DNA of 64,000 nucleotides from Tateyamaria sp. ANG-S1 (GCF_000814025.1 NZ_JWLL01000009.1:1-64000), one strand, 5' to 3'. Positions 16,191 through 25,752 are shown, counted from the first letter of the stretch. The notes: generated from the sequence alone by a model not told the origin. A program made the numbers and translations.

Positions 16191-18077
16191 TTACTGGTCA
16201 TGAAAGAAGTCATAGACCTTCTGCGCCAACCCTTCGGACACACCATCGACCGCCTTCAGATCGGCAAGGTTCGCGCGGCTCACCGCCTTGGCAGACCCGA
16301 AATGCGCGAGCAGCGCGCGTTTGCGGGCAGCCCCCACGCCAGGGATGTCATCGAGCGGGTTTTTCATGTTGGACTTCGCACGCTTGGCCCGGTGAGTCCC
16401 AATGGCAAAGCGGTGTGCCTCGTCCCGCATCCGCTGCACGAAATAGAGCACCGGATCGTTGTGACGCAGCGCAAAAGGGCGCTTGCCGGTGCGGTGAAAC
16501 TCTTCCTTACCAGCGTCCCGGTCGACGCCCTTGGCGACACCCACCATCGGGATATCCTCGACACCGTGCGCACGCATGATCTCGGCCACCGCACTCACCT
16601 GCCCTGCCCCGCCATCGATCAATAGCAGGTCCGGCCACATGCCCTTTTCACGGTCAGGGTCCTCGGACAGCAGCCGTTTGAAACGGCGATGCAGCACTTC
16701 TTTCATCATGCCGAAGTCGTCACCGGGGGTCAGGTCATCCCCTTTGATATTGAACTTGCGGTAGCTGTTTTTCATGAACCCGTCAGGGCCCGCGACGATC
16801 ATCGCGCCCACAGCGTTGGTGCCCTGAATGTGCGAGTTGTCGTAGACCTCGATCCGCTCCGGGGTCTCGGACAACTCAAAGGCCTCCGCCACACCGCGCA
16901 ACAGCTTCGCCTGCGTCGCACTCTCCGCCATCTTCCGTGCGAGGCTCTCGCGCGCATTGCGGAGCGCTGAATCGACCAGCTCTGCCTTTTCGCCGCGCTG
17001 GGGCACCAGCAACTCAACCTTACGGCCCAGCTTCTGGCTCAGCGCCTCAGCCATCAGGTCCGGGTTCTCAATCTCATTCGACAGGATCAACTGCCGCGGC
17101 GGCTCCTTGGTGTCGTAGAACTGGCCCAGAAACGCCTCCAGCACCTCTGCCGCATCTACGTCGGGCCCGACCCGGGGGTAGAAATCGCGGTTGCCCCAGT
17201 TCTGGTTCGCGCGAATGAAAAACACCTGCACGCAGGCCTGCCCCTGCTCCATGTGCAGGGCGACGATATCCGCCTCGGTCACGCTGCGCGGGTTGATCCC
17301 TTGCGCTGTCTGCACCTGTGTCATGGCGCGGATACGGTCGCGTAAAGCAGCAGCGCGCTCGAACTCCATCTCCTCGGACGCCTGCTGCATCTGATCAGCG
17401 AGCTTGGCCTGAATGTCCGTAGACTTGCCCGTCAGGAAACGTTCGGCGTCCTTTACTGACTGCGCATAATCCGCTTCCGAAATCAGCCCGACACACGGGC
17501 CCGAACACCGCTTGATCTGGTACAGCAGACAGGGCCGTGTGCGGCTGTCGAACATCGAGTCGGTGCAGTTACGAAGTAGAAAGACTTTCTGGAGTTGATT
17601 GAGTGTGCGGTTCACAGCCCCAGCACTTGCAAACGGCCCGTAATAGGCACCCTTCTGCTTTTTCGCGCCACGATGCTTCTTGATCTGCGGGTACGCATGG
17701 TCGCCCGTCACCAGAATATTGGGAAAGGATTTGTCGTCACGCAGCAAAACGTTGAACTTGGGCTTGAGCTGCTTGATCAGGTTCTGTTCCAACAGCAGCG
17801 CCTCGGTTTCCGTCCGGGTGGTCAGGAACATCATCGACGCCGTCATAGAAATCATGCGCGCGATGCGAGGGCTGTGGCCTGAGGGGCGAGCATAGTTCGA
17901 CACCCGTGCGCGCAGGTTGCGCGCCTTGCCCACGTAGAGCACACGGCTTTCCCGGTCGAGCATCCGGTAAACGCCCGGTGAGCTGTCGAGTGTCTTGAGA
18001 TAGCCGTGGATCACTTCGTGGCCAACGGGCACGGGCTGATCAACCTTGGGCTGTTCTACGTCGTCCTGCTTCGCCAT
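16191..18077 (-). CDS. uvrC: Excinuclease ABC subunit C
   Basis: Makes the 3' and 5' incisions in nucleotide excision repair with UvrB. Domains in the 628-residue protein: GIY-YIG nuclease ([19 protein letters not shown], ~residues 30-110), UVR domain ([19 protein letters not shown], ~220), the RNase H-like UvrC core ([25 protein letters not shown]) and a C-terminal helix-hairpin-helix ([19 protein letters not shown]). The ATG at 18077 (MAKQDDVEQ) is preferred; an upstream in-frame start at 18131 adds 18 atypical residues. Confidence 0.97.
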   Translation of the reverse strand: MAKQDDVEQPKVDQPVPVGHEVIHGYLKTLDSSPGVYRMLDRESRVLYVGKARNLRARVSNYARPSGHSPRIARMISMTASMMFLTTRTETEALLLEQNLIKQLKPKFNVLLRDDKSFPNILVTGDHAYPQIKKHRGAKKQKGAYYGPFASAGAVNRTLNQLQKVFLLRNCTDSMFDSRTRPCLLYQIKRCSGPCVGLISEADYAQSVKDAERFLTGKSTDIQAKLADQMQQASEEMEFERAAALRDRIRAMTQVQTAQGINPRSVTEADIVALHMEQGQACVQVFFIRANQNWGNRDFYPRVGPDVDAAEVLEAFLGQFYDTKEPPRQLILSNEIENPDLMAEALSQKLGRKVELLVPQRGEKAELVDSALRNARESLARKMAESATQAKLLRGVAEAFELSETPERIEVYDNSHIQGTNAVGAMIVAGPDGFMKNSYRKFNIKGDDLTPGDDFGMMKEVLHRRFKRLLSEDPDREKGMWPDLLLIDGGAGQVSAVAEIMRAHGVEDIPMVGVAKGVDRDAGKEEFHRTGKRPFALRHNDPVLYFVQRMRDEAHRFAIGTHRAKRAKSNMKNPLDDIPGVGAARKRALLAHFGSAKAVSRANLADLKAVDGVSEGLAQKVYDFFHDQ

Positions 18078-18131
18078 ACGATTCGTGCCATCTTTCCTGT
18101 TTTGGCTGCACTGATTTGACCATGTGATCAA

Positions 18132-18360
18132 GCGATCTTACATCCACTAAAGATGTGGATAAGTTTGCGGGTAACTTCTGAGCGCGTGGAATTTTCTGTT
18201 GTTTTTTGGGCGCTTCCTGAATTTGCCTCATTTTTGGGCACATACCTAACCAGCTGTTTTATCACGGTATTTTCTTCAGAAGTTAACAAGTCACTGAAAA
18301 CACACGTGTTTTGGTAACAGAATTGTAACGCACCTTAACGCGGTGCAAAACTCTCCTTGG
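18132..18360. other. AT-rich intergenic region with DnaA-box match, upstream of uvrC
   Basis: Contains TGTGGATAA (18154-18162), a perfect match to the classical DnaA box on the reverse strand, overlapped by the inverted repeat ATCCAC/GTGGAT (18142-18160); GTTAAC at 18282-18287; the near-palindrome AAAACAC-AC-GTGTTTT at 18297-18312; and TTAACG near 18334. These motif types recur together at 24581-24771. The region must also hold the uvrC promoter, which I could not place. Confidence 0.5.
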
Positions 18361-18366
18361 GTCACC

Positions 18367-19146
18367 CTATTCCACACCAAGCACGTCAGGCGTTTCCCAG
18401 GCCAGATGTTGCCCGCCATCGACGCAGAGCAGTTGTCCTGTGACACCCGGCGCATCAAGGAAATAGCCCAGCGCACCCACGATGTCCGCCGGGTTCGAGC
18501 CGCGGCCCAGAACAGTCGCTGCCCGCTGTTTGGCAAAGTGTTCCGCGCTTTGCCGCCCCCCCTGCAAGGTCGGACCCGGCCCGATCGCGTTGACGCGGAT
18601 GGCCGGTGTCAGGGCGCGCGCGCTGGTCTGGGTCAGCGCCCAAAGCCCCATCTTGGCAAGCGTGTAGGTCATGAATTCGGGCGTCAGCTTGCGCACGCGC
18701 TGGTCCACCATGTTGATGATCAGACCTGGAGCAAGGGGCTCCCCCATATCGTCGCGCGTGGCCTCCAGCCCTTGTGCGGCCATGCCTTGCGTCAGCACGA
18801 ACGGCGCACGCAGGTTGCTTTCCATGTGCCGGTCCCAACTGGTCCGCGTTGCCGTTTCGACGGTGTCATATTCAAAGATTGAGGCGTTGTTGATCAGACA
18901 GGTGATCGGACCACCCAAAGCGTCCACCGCACGTCCGAACAGCGCTTGCGTGTCGTCCTCATTGGTCAAATCGGCCTGTAGGGCGACACCGCGTTGGCCC
19001 TTGGCTTCGACCATCGCGACCGTCTCGCGCGCGCCCGCGTCAGAGCTGGCGTAGTGCACCGCTACGTCATAACCACGCCCCGCCAGATAGACCGCCATAG
19101 CCTGGCCCAAACGGTGCCCTGCCCCCGTTACAAGTGCGCGTGTCAT
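18367..19146 (-). CDS. Short-chain dehydrogenase/reductase, pteridine-reductase-like
   Basis: NAD(P)H-dependent SDR enzyme of 259 residues. The cofactor motif TGAGHRLGQ has Arg in the position typical of pteridine reductase/FolM rather than the usual TGxxxGxG. Further motifs: NNAS, catalytic YTLAK, and NAIGPGPTL. FolM-type enzymes reduce dihydromonapterin or dihydrofolate; that is a possible role here, not proven. The start at MTRALVTG (19146) is supported by GGGGAGGG just upstream; an upstream frame extension is not. It lies 20 nt after the antiporter gene. Confidence 0.88.
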   Translation of the reverse strand: MTRALVTGAGHRLGQAMAVYLAGRGYDVAVHYASSDAGARETVAMVEAKGQRGVALQADLTNEDDTQALFGRAVDALGGPITCLINNASIFEYDTVETATRTSWDRHMESNLRAPFVLTQGMAAQGLEATRDDMGEPLAPGLIINMVDQRVRKLTPEFMTYTLAKMGLWALTQTSARALTPAIRVNAIGPGPTLQGGRQSAEHFAKQRAATVLGRGSNPADIVGALGYFLDAPGVTGQLLCVDGGQHLAWETPDVLGVE

Positions 19147-19166
19147 CGCACCCTCCCCTTCGTTCT

Positions 19167-20129
19167 TCAGATCAGTACGATTGCCAGATAGGCCAGATAG
19201 AGGGCGGTCAAGATCACACCCCACACACGGGTGATATCACGGCGCATGTAGACAAATGGCAGCAGCAGAAGCGACGCTCCCAGCATGACCCACAGGTCAA
19301 AGCGCAGGAACGCTTGATCCACCGGGATCGGTCCAACGAAGCTGGCAACACCAATGATGGCCAGCAGATTGAACATATTGGACCCAATCACATTGCCTAG
19401 CGCCACGTCCGCCTGGCGGCGCAGCGCCGCCATCACTGTGGTCGCCAGTTCGGGCAGCGACGTGCCCACCGCCACCAGCGTCAGGCCAATTACGGTGTCG
19501 CTGACACCGTACATCTTGGCAATAATCGTGGCATTGTCTACCAGCAGATCCGCCCCAAGGGGCAGGCCGATCAGCCCCAGGATCAGGAAGATAGCAATGC
19601 GCCAGACGGGCAAGTCAGGGTCTACGCCCTCGATCTCTTCTTCGTCCTCGGTCGCCTCGGCGCAGGCGGCGCGATGCCCCTTGGCCTCGCGCGCGGCGTC
19701 CCACAGGACAAAGGCAAGTGCCGCCAGCAAAACAAACGCCGACAGCCAGTCAAACACCCCACGAAAAGCCAAGGCGATGAATAGGATCGACGCGGCAATC
19801 ATGAAATTGAATGTCTTTTTCGTCTCGCATTCGGAGGTGTGCATCGTCGCCAGCAGTGCGGGGATACCTAGGACGAGAAGGATATTGGCCGTGTTGGATC
19901 CCACGACGTTACCAATCGCAATGCCCGGCGCATCGTCCAAGACCGCTTGAATCGCGATCAGCAACTCAGGCGCGGATGTCCCAAACGCAACGATGGTCAA
20001 ACTGACGATCAAGGCGGGCACGCCCAGCCGCAGTGACAGGTTCACCGCACCCTTGACCAGCGAGTCCCCCGCCAACAGCAGAATAAGCAGGCCCAACCCG
20101 CTAAGCAGCCACGGCATAGCGACCGCCAT
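19167..20129 (-). CDS. Calcium/sodium antiporter (YrbG family)
   Basis: Inner-membrane cation/Ca exchanger of the CaCA superfamily, 320 residues, about ten helices in two inverted halves. Both alpha-repeats are intact: GTSAPELLIAIQA with GNVVGSNTANILLVLG, and GTSLPELATTVMAAL with GNVIGSNMFNLLAIIG. A central acidic loop (TEDEEEIEGVDPD) separates the halves. ATG at 20129 overlaps the stop of the upstream small gene (TGATG) and is preferred over a TTG codon at 20132. Confidence 0.94.
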   Translation of the reverse strand: MAVAMPWLLSGLGLLILLLAGDSLVKGAVNLSLRLGVPALIVSLTIVAFGTSAPELLIAIQAVLDDAPGIAIGNVVGSNTANILLVLGIPALLATMHTSECETKKTFNFMIAASILFIALAFRGVFDWLSAFVLLAALAFVLWDAAREAKGHRAACAEATEDEEEIEGVDPDLPVWRIAIFLILGLIGLPLGADLLVDNATIIAKMYGVSDTVIGLTLVAVGTSLPELATTVMAALRRQADVALGNVIGSNMFNLLAIIGVASFVGPIPVDQAFLRFDLWVMLGASLLLLPFVYMRRDITRVWGVILTALYLAYLAIVLI

Positions 20130-20293
20130 CAACCGTCACCCCGCCCGCACGCGCACTTGCCCCGGCCGATCCTGTAGCGCCCGCAGGCACATTTGGCTGA
20201 TGCCAGACGCTTGCCACCGATCCAGTGCAGCTTGCCAAAAACAGCCAACACAGCAATGAAGGCAAGAAACAGCAGGACGATCTTGGACATCAT
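20129..20293 (-). CDS. 54-residue membrane protein with paired Cys-x-Cys motifs
   Basis: Small gene between the S49 peptidase (3-nt gap) and the antiporter (TGATG overlap). It starts with two ATGs, then SKIVLLFLAFIAVLAVFGK, a single hydrophobic helix, then LHWIGGKRLASAKCACG, RYRIGRG and KCACGRGDG. The two CACG elements look like a minimal zinc ribbon facing the cytoplasm. Similar short proteins are recalled in this genomic position in related bacteria, but no function is known. Coupling on both sides argues that it is translated. Confidence 0.75.
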   Translation of the reverse strand: MMSKIVLLFLAFIAVLAVFGKLHWIGGKRLASAKCACGRYRIGRGKCACGRGDG

Positions 20294-20296
20294 CAG

Positions 20297-21094
20297 TTAC
20301 AGTCCAAACCGCGCATAGGCCGCGCGCTCTTCGATGCTATGGACCGCGTCATCCAGCAGTTGCGCGCCCAGCCGGGAAAAGAACGGCTTTTTCGCGCCGT
20401 AACGGCGAAACTTCACCTTGTCGCCAAACCGTTCCTTCATCATGGGTTTGAGGTGACCGATGCCGTCGATCAAGCCAAGCGTCTTGGCTTTCTCTGCAAG
20501 CCACACCTCGCCTGTGAAAAGCTCGGCCTCAGCGTCCAGCTTGTCGGAGCGGCGGGCCTTCACATGGTCGATAAAGTTGGTGTGGATGTCGTCGAGCAAC
20601 CCTTTGAGCCGCTCAACATCTTCCGGCTTTTCCGGACGGAACGGGTCGAGCATGCTTTTCGATTTGCCCGCCGTGTAGACACGCCGTTCAACCCCCTGCC
20701 GCACCATGAACTCGTGCGCGCCAAAGCTGGCCGAGATCACGCCGATGGAGCCCACGACCGACGACGGATCCGCATAAATCTCGTCCGCAGCGGCAGCCAG
20801 CCAGTAGCCACCGGACGCGGCGACATCCTCGACAAAAGCGATCACGGGGATCTCTTTTTCCTCGGCCAGCCGCCGAATACGCGCACCGATCAGCGAGGAT
20901 TGCACCGGGCTGCCGCCGGGTGAACTGATCTCAAGCGCGACCACGTCCGGCTTGCCACGGCTGAACGCCTTTTCAATGGGATCGGCCAGCGCGCGATCAT
21001 TCAGCGCGCCGCGTGTGCCGCCTGCGATGACCCCTTGCAGCCGCACGATAGCGACTGTCGGGTCGGATTTCATGAAGGGGATCCAGCGTTTCAT
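20297..21094 (-). CDS. S49 family serine peptidase (SppA/SohB-like)
   Basis: Membrane-associated signal-peptide peptidase-like protein, 265 residues. The catalytic Ser lies in EDVAASGGYWLAAAADEI and the Lys in YTAGKSKSMLDPF; SSPGGSPVQ is the oxyanion region. Length fits the short single-domain SohB-like class. The ATG at 21094 (MKRWIPFMKS) is chosen; an open extension to 21130 is less likely. First of a tight minus-strand run with the Cys protein, antiporter and SDR. Confidence 0.92.
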   Translation of the reverse strand: MKRWIPFMKSDPTVAIVRLQGVIAGGTRGALNDRALADPIEKAFSRGKPDVVALEISSPGGSPVQSSLIGARIRRLAEEKEIPVIAFVEDVAASGGYWLAAAADEIYADPSSVVGSIGVISASFGAHEFMVRQGVERRVYTAGKSKSMLDPFRPEKPEDVERLKGLLDDIHTNFIDHVKARRSDKLDAEAELFTGEVWLAEKAKTLGLIDGIGHLKPMMKERFGDKVKFRRYGAKKPFFSRLGAQLLDDAVHSIEERAAYARFGL

Positions 21095-21163
21095 CCACGC
21101 CCATGTAGAATGCGCCCCCGCACAGAACAAGGCCGCAATGCAAAGGAGTTTTGGGCCGTTACG

Positions 21164-21925
21164 TTATTGCCGAATGCGCCAGCCGGTCTTGAAAATCCAC
21201 CAGATAGCACCCAGGCACAGAGCAGTGAACAAACCGATAGCCAAAAGCGAGGTCGCGATTGGGACATCCTGGATACCAAAGAACGCCCAGCGGAAGCCGG
21301 AGATGAGGTAAACCACCGGGTTGAACATCGAAATCGTTTGCCACACCGGCGGCAGCATCGTGATCGAGTAGAATGAACCGCCAAGAAAGACGAGCGGTGT
21401 GATGATCAGAAGGGGCACCAGTTGAAGTTGTTCGAAGTTGCCCGCCCAGATGCCGATGATGAAGCCGAAGAGTGCAAAGCTGATGCAGGTCAGCACGAGG
21501 AAAGCGATCATGGCCGCCGGGTTCTGGATCTGGATGTCGACGAAGAAGAACGACGTGATCAGGATGATGATCCCGATGAACATCGCCTTGGTTGCCGCGG
21601 CACCCACATAGCCCATGACGATTTCCAGGAAGTTCACCGGGGCCGAGAGCAGTTCGTAAATCGTGCCGATGAATTTCGGGAAGTAGATGCCGAAGGAGGC
21701 GTTCGATATGCCCTGGGTCATCACCGTCAGCATGATCAAGCCCGGTACGATAAACGCACCATAGCTGACGCCCTCGACCTGGTCGATGCGACTGCCGATG
21801 GCAGCGCCGAAGACGACGAAGTAGAGCGATGTGGACAGAACGGGTGAAATCAGAGACTGTGCAATCGTACGGAAGAAGCGCGTCATTTCAAAGACATATA
21901 TGGCGCGGATGGCGGTCCAGTTCAT
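21164..21925 (-). CDS. ABC-2 type transporter permease
   Basis: Membrane component of an ABC exporter, 253 residues and six helices, of the ABC-2 family used for drugs, lipids or polysaccharides. Features: [39 protein letters not shown], and the C-terminal [19 protein letters not shown] with [16 protein letters not shown]. Its ATG overlaps the stop of the ATPase gene (ATGA). The [11 protein letters not shown] start is used; an upstream frame extension lies inside the ATPase gene. Substrate unknown. Confidence 0.94.
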   Translation of the reverse strand: MNWTAIRAIYVFEMTRFFRTIAQSLISPVLSTSLYFVVFGAAIGSRIDQVEGVSYGAFIVPGLIMLTVMTQGISNASFGIYFPKFIGTIYELLSAPVNFLEIVMGYVGAAATKAMFIGIIILITSFFFVDIQIQNPAAMIAFLVLTCISFALFGFIIGIWAGNFEQLQLVPLLIITPLVFLGGSFYSITMLPPVWQTISMFNPVVYLISGFRWAFFGIQDVPIATSLLAIGLFTALCLGAIWWIFKTGWRIRQ

Positions 21926-22857
21926 TGCGCGGCCTCCGGTTGATTGACGAGGGAGACGAAGATGTCTTCGAGGCTGGATTGCCGTGTCACCACGTCCCGA
22001 AGCTGCAGCCCGGCCTTCTGCACATCGTTGAGAAGCATGGTGATGCCCGTCCGTTCGGCATTGACATCGTAGCTGTAGACCAGCGTCCAACCATCATCGC
22101 CCAAGGTTAGGTCATAGGACGACAGCGCGTCTGGCACCGCGTCGATCTTTGCCGTGAGTTGGACGTCAAGTTGCTTCTTGCCCATGCGGGCCATCAGCGT
22201 GTCCTTATCCTCGACCAACAGGATTTCGCCCTTGCTGATCACGCCGATCCGGTCGGCGATGGCTTCGGCTTCTTCGATGTAGTGGGTCGTCAGGATGGTG
22301 GTCACGCCATCTGCCCGTAATTGCTCGACAATTTCCCACATGTCCTTGCGCAACTCGACATCGACGCCTGCGGTGGGTTCGTCGAGGAAGAGGACGCGGG
22401 GTTCGTGCGCGAGCGCCTTGGCGATCAGCACGCGGCGTTTCATACCGCCCGACAGCTCGCGGATCTGGTTGTCGCGCTTGTCCCAGAGCGAGAGGCGCTT
22501 GAGGATGTCTTCGACCGCGCTGTCCTTGCGCCCCTTGCCGAAGAGGCCGCGCGAGAAACGGACTGTGTTGATGACCTTCTCAAAGGGCTCAAGCGCGATT
22601 TCCTGGGGGACGAGGCCGATGAGGCGACGCGCTTCGCGGTAGTTGCTCAGGATGTCAAAGCCGGCCACGGTGACAGTCCCGGACGTGGGCATGGTGATGC
22701 CGCAAACCGTTGAAATAAGGGTCGTTTTCCCCGCACCATTGGGGCCGAGAAGTGCGATGATCTCACCCTCTTCGATGTCGAGATTGACACCTTTCAACGC
22801 CTCGAACCCGCCCGCATAGGACTTGCGCAGGTTCTGGATACTCAGGATCGTGGACAT
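21922..22857 (-). CDS. ABC transporter ATP-binding protein (exporter type)
   Basis: Cytoplasmic ATPase partner of the ABC-2 permease, 311 residues. Walker [10 protein letters not shown], signature [15 protein letters not shown], Walker [12 protein letters not shown] and the H-loop TTHYIEEAE are all present. The ~80-residue C-terminal extension resembles that of DrrA/CcmA-like ATPases. Upstream is a CoxG-like gene on the same strand, about 90 nt away. The pair forms a simple two-gene export system. Confidence 0.95.
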   Translation of the reverse strand: MSTILSIQNLRKSYAGGFEALKGVNLDIEEGEIIALLGPNGAGKTTLISTVCGITMPTSGTVTVAGFDILSNYREARRLIGLVPQEIALEPFEKVINTVRFSRGLFGKGRKDSAVEDILKRLSLWDKRDNQIRELSGGMKRRVLIAKALAHEPRVLFLDEPTAGVDVELRKDMWEIVEQLRADGVTTILTTHYIEEAEAIADRIGVISKGEILLVEDKDTLMARMGKKQLDVQLTAKIDAVPDALSSYDLTLGDDGWTLVYSYDVNAERTGITMLLNDVQKAGLQLRDVVTRQSSLEDIFVSLVNQPEAAQ

Positions 22858-22947
22858 AAAAACTCCGGGCCGTTCACGGAAACGAGAGGTATGCCGTCAG
22901 CGGACAAAGGGCCAGCGCACGAACGCACAGGCAGATGTGCGAGGTGG

Positions 22948-23466
22948 TCAATCCTTGCCCTTGAGGCGGCCGAGCCAACCTTTCTTGGGGGCCTCATCGG
23001 CCTCTGAGGCCTCTTCGGCCGGGGCGGGTCCTTCGAGGGTTTCTTGGAGGTTGGCGAAAAACTGGTCGGCCATTTTCTTGGCGAACCCGTCGATGATGCG
23101 GCTGCCCAGCTGGGCCAGTTTGCCGCCTACTTTTGCCTCCACGTCGTAGCTGAGTTCGGTGCCGCCATCGACCTCAGCCATGCGCACCTGCGCGCCGCCC
23201 TTGGCAAACCCTGCGGCGCCACCTTTACCTTCACCGTTGATGACAAGGCTTTGATTTTCAATCATTTCCGACAGCGTCACCTGCCCTTTGAACGTGGCCT
23301 TCACCGGGCCAACCTTTTGAGTCACGGACGCTTCGAACCCCTCTTCCGGGCTGCCTGTCACCTCGGTCGCACCGGGCACACAGGCCTTGAGGACCTCCGG
23401 GTTTAGGAGGGCGGCGTAGACCTCGGACGGGGGGGCGGCGATCTGGCGGGTGTCGGACATTTGCAT
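22948..23466 (-). CDS. CoxG-like SRPBCC-fold protein
   Basis: Protein of 172 residues similar to carbon monoxide dehydrogenase subunit G (CoxG), an SRPBCC-fold membrane-recruiting factor. Typical motifs: IAAPPSEVYAALLNPEVLKACVPG, VTQKVGPVKATFKGQVTL and LSYDVEAKVGGKLAQLGSRII (parts). An acidic linker and basic tail (KKGWLGRLKGKD) follow. ATG at 23466 has GGGAGA at proper spacing. No coxMSL genes are nearby, so a CO oxidation role is not implied. Confidence 0.9.
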   Translation of the reverse strand: MQMSDTRQIAAPPSEVYAALLNPEVLKACVPGATEVTGSPEEGFEASVTQKVGPVKATFKGQVTLSEMIENQSLVINGEGKGGAAGFAKGGAQVRMAEVDGGTELSYDVEAKVGGKLAQLGSRIIDGFAKKMADQFFANLQETLEGPAPAEEASEADEAPKKGWLGRLKGKD

Positions 23467-23569
23467 CGGCTGTCTCCCTTGGATTTGCCCCGTGATACCG
23501 CAGAGCCTGCAATTGCGCTATGCGCTATTCGCAAGGCAGCGGGTGATCAGCTGTGATAGGGCTGACCCC

Positions 23570-24553
23570 ATGGAGACGACACGCCAGAATATCGCCGGGC
23601 TGGGCATCCTGTTCGTGCTGATCGGGGTTGTCTGCATTTCCGTAAATGACATGCTTATCAAAGAGTTATCGGGCGATTATCCCCTGCATCAGATCGTCTT
23701 TGCCCGGGCGGGGATCGGCATTCTGTTCAGCTTGATCGTGGTGCAATACGAGGGCGGGTTCGGGATCCTGCGCACCGACACGCCCTGGCAGCACGCGCTG
23801 CGGGGTATTCTGATCGTCATCGCGAACATGACGTTTTTCGTGGGCCTCGCGGTGCTGCCGTTGGCAGATGTGACGGCCCTGTTCTTTGTCGCACCCCTGT
23901 TTATCACATTGTTATCTATACCAATTCTGGGTGAGCGCGTCGGTGTGTTGCGCCTTACGGCGATGGCTGTTGGCTTTGTCGGCGTGGTTGTGATGCAGCG
24001 GCCGTGGGCCGATGCGGACAGCCTTGAGGTCAGCCGGTTTGTTCTGGCCCTGCCAGTGCTTGCGGCGCTGACTTATGCGTTAAATCAAATACTTACGCGC
24101 AAGCTGGGGGTCGCGAGCAAGGCCAGTGCGATGGCGGTCTATATTCAAGGCATGTTTATCCTCGTGTCGGTGGCCTTCTTCGTCGTGGCGGGCGGTGGAC
24201 GCTTTGCTGAAGGGGCGACAAACGGATCGGTGATCTTTCTGCTGCGGGCCTGGATCTGGCCACAAGATGCTGATTTATGGTTATTTTTGGGCCTTGGACT
24301 GAACTCGGCCATCGTGGTTTATTGCCTGAGCCAAGCCTACCGCATCGCGGATGCGGCCACCGTGGCCCCGTTTGAATATGTAGGCCTGCCGTTGGCCGTG
24401 TTCTGGGGCTGGGTCGTGTTTGGCGAATTGCCCACCTGGGAAGTGGGGGTTGGCATCGTGCTGATCCTGGGCGCGGGTCTGTTCGTGTTTTTGCGCGAGC
24501 GGCAGAAGGCGCCGATCGGAGGACAGAGGCCTGCGCCGGGGCGCAGGGGTTAA
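23570..24553 (+). CDS. DMT (EamA) family transporter
   Basis: Drug/metabolite-superfamily permease of 327 residues with ten helices in two EamA repeats. The first repeat shows LGILFVLIGVVCISVNDMLIK and the second LALPVLAALTYALNQILTRK; FEYVGLPLAVFWGWVVFGE is the typical helix 9 segment. Starts at METTRQNIAG; the frame is open upstream into coxG but a start there is unlikely. Divergent from coxG by 103 nt. Substrate unknown. Confidence 0.92.
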   Translation: METTRQNIAGLGILFVLIGVVCISVNDMLIKELSGDYPLHQIVFARAGIGILFSLIVVQYEGGFGILRTDTPWQHALRGILIVIANMTFFVGLAVLPLADVTALFFVAPLFITLLSIPILGERVGVLRLTAMAVGFVGVVVMQRPWADADSLEVSRFVLALPVLAALTYALNQILTRKLGVASKASAMAVYIQGMFILVSVAFFVVAGGGRFAEGATNGSVIFLLRAWIWPQDADLWLFLGLGLNSAIVVYCLSQAYRIADAATVAPFEYVGLPLAVFWGWVVFGELPTWEVGVGIVLILGAGLFVFLRERQKAPIGGQRPAPGRRG

Positions 24554-24580
24554 CGGAGCGTACGGTGGGGGGATTTCGCG

Positions 24581-24695
24581 AAACTGCGAAGTTTCAGGGC
24601 AAAACTGCGTGTTTTGAGCGGACGCAAACCCCGGTTTTTCGGCCTGTTGTGGACAAACTGCACACTTTGGCCAGGAAACTGCGTGTTTTGGACAA
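24581..24695. repeat. Two pairs of AAACTGC repeats at 21-bp spacing
   Basis: Four copies of AAACTGC followed by a TTT block start at 24581, 24602, 24655 and 24676; within each pair the spacing is exactly 21 bp. The first forms the hairpin GAAACT-GCGA-AGTTTC (24580-24595), the second AAAAC-TGCGT-GTTTT (24601-24615), and the fourth a similar stem. The set sits between convergent genes, so it is not an ordinary promoter, and has no obvious coding frame. Function unknown. Confidence 0.75.
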
Positions 24696-24721
24696 GCGAT
24701 GGGCGTTAACGATCCCTTCAC

Positions 24722-24758
24722 TTATCCACAGCGTTAAGGTTTGCGCGGAGCGCTTAAC
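24722..24758. other. DnaA-box match and TTAAC hairpin between convergent genes
   Basis: TTATCCACA (24722-24730) is a perfect classical DnaA box. Directly after it GTTAA (24733-24737), GCGC-GGA-GCGC (24743-24753) and TTAAC (24754-24758) can form a bulged hairpin. GTTAAC occurs just upstream (24714-24719). TTAA-type sites resemble CtrA half-sites known in alphaproteobacteria. Whether any protein binds here is unknown. Confidence 0.45.
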
Positions 24759-24771
24759 TTTGGCGTAACCC

Positions 24772-25737
24772 TTAGCCGTCGACCTGGATCACGACCTTGC
24801 CCGTGGCCTTACGCGTGCGCAGCAGGTCGAGGCCATCATTGGCGTCGGCCAGTGGCAGCACGTGGCTGACATGGGGTTTGAGCTTGCCCTCGGCGTACCA
24901 GCCGAACAGCACCTCGAAACTGTCGGTCAGCACCTTGGGGTTCACCCGCATGTAACCGCCCCAGTAGAAGCCGAGCACATGCAGGTTTTTGACCAGCAAG
25001 TAGTTGGCCGGGATCTGCGGGACGGTGCCGGAGGCGAAGCCGAGGGGCAGCAGCCGCGCCTCTGGGTTGCAGGCGCGCAGGGCTGCGTCGAAGAGATCGC
25101 CGCCGACGGGGTCGTAGACCACGTCAGCCCCGCCCAGCGCCTTCACATCCGCCTTGAGGTCACAGGTATCACTGTCGAGCAGGTGGTCGGCCCCGGCGTT
25201 GGATGCGATTTTCAGCTTGTCGGCACCGCGGGCACAGGCGATGACCTCGGCCCCCATGAGCTTGCCCAGTTCCACCGCCGTGAGGCCGACGCCACCGGAG
25301 GCACCGAGGACCAGCAGCCGCTCGCCGGGTTGCATATGCGCCTTGTAGTCGAGCGCCACGTGGCTGGTGCCGTAGGCGACGAGGAAGGCCGCAGCGTCCA
25401 CTTCGGACATCTCGTCCGGGATGGGCACGCAGATATTGGCTGGGAATGCCGCGTATTCGCCAAGACCGCCGAAGCCTGCATAGGCCGCAATGCGCTGGCC
25501 GGGTTTCAGATGGGTGACGTCCGCGCCGACCGCTTCGACGGTGCCGCACATCTCCATCCCGATGGTGGCCGGGAGTTGGGGTTTTTCCTGATAGGTACCT
25601 TTGACAATCAGCGTGTCGCCGAAGTTCAGCCCGCAGGTGTGGATGCGCACCAGCACCTCGCCCGCCTTGGGGGTGGGCGTGGCGATTTCGCGCAGTTCGA
25701 GTGGCTGCCCAAGGGCGGTGACTTGCATGGCGCGCAT
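24772..25737 (-). CDS. NADPH:quinone oxidoreductase family protein
   Basis: Medium-chain reductase without structural zinc, 321 residues. The N-terminal GroES-like domain (PAGE-like GEVLVRIHTCGLNFGDTLIVKG in part, TIGMEMCGTVEAVG) precedes the Rossmann domain with LVLGASGGVGLTAVELGKLMG (in part) and VYDPVGGDLFDAALR. Typical of QOR/crotonyl-reductase-like enzymes acting on quinones or enoyl substrates with NADPH. GAGGG lies 8 nt before the ATG. It converges with the DMT gene across the repeat region. Confidence 0.92.
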   Translation of the reverse strand: MRAMQVTALGQPLELREIATPTPKAGEVLVRIHTCGLNFGDTLIVKGTYQEKPQLPATIGMEMCGTVEAVGADVTHLKPGQRIAAYAGFGGLGEYAAFPANICVPIPDEMSEVDAAAFLVAYGTSHVALDYKAHMQPGERLLVLGASGGVGLTAVELGKLMGAEVIACARGADKLKIASNAGADHLLDSDTCDLKADVKALGGADVVYDPVGGDLFDAALRACNPEARLLPLGFASGTVPQIPANYLLVKNLHVLGFYWGGYMRVNPKVLTDSFEVLFGWYAEGKLKPHVSHVLPLADANDGLDLLRTRKATGKVVIQVDG

Positions 25738-25752
25738 TCTGGTATCCCTCGT

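Noticed and set aside
22948-23466. Inferring carbon monoxide oxidation from the CoxG-like gene
   Set aside because: No CO dehydrogenase structural genes nearby; CoxG-like proteins occur widely alone.
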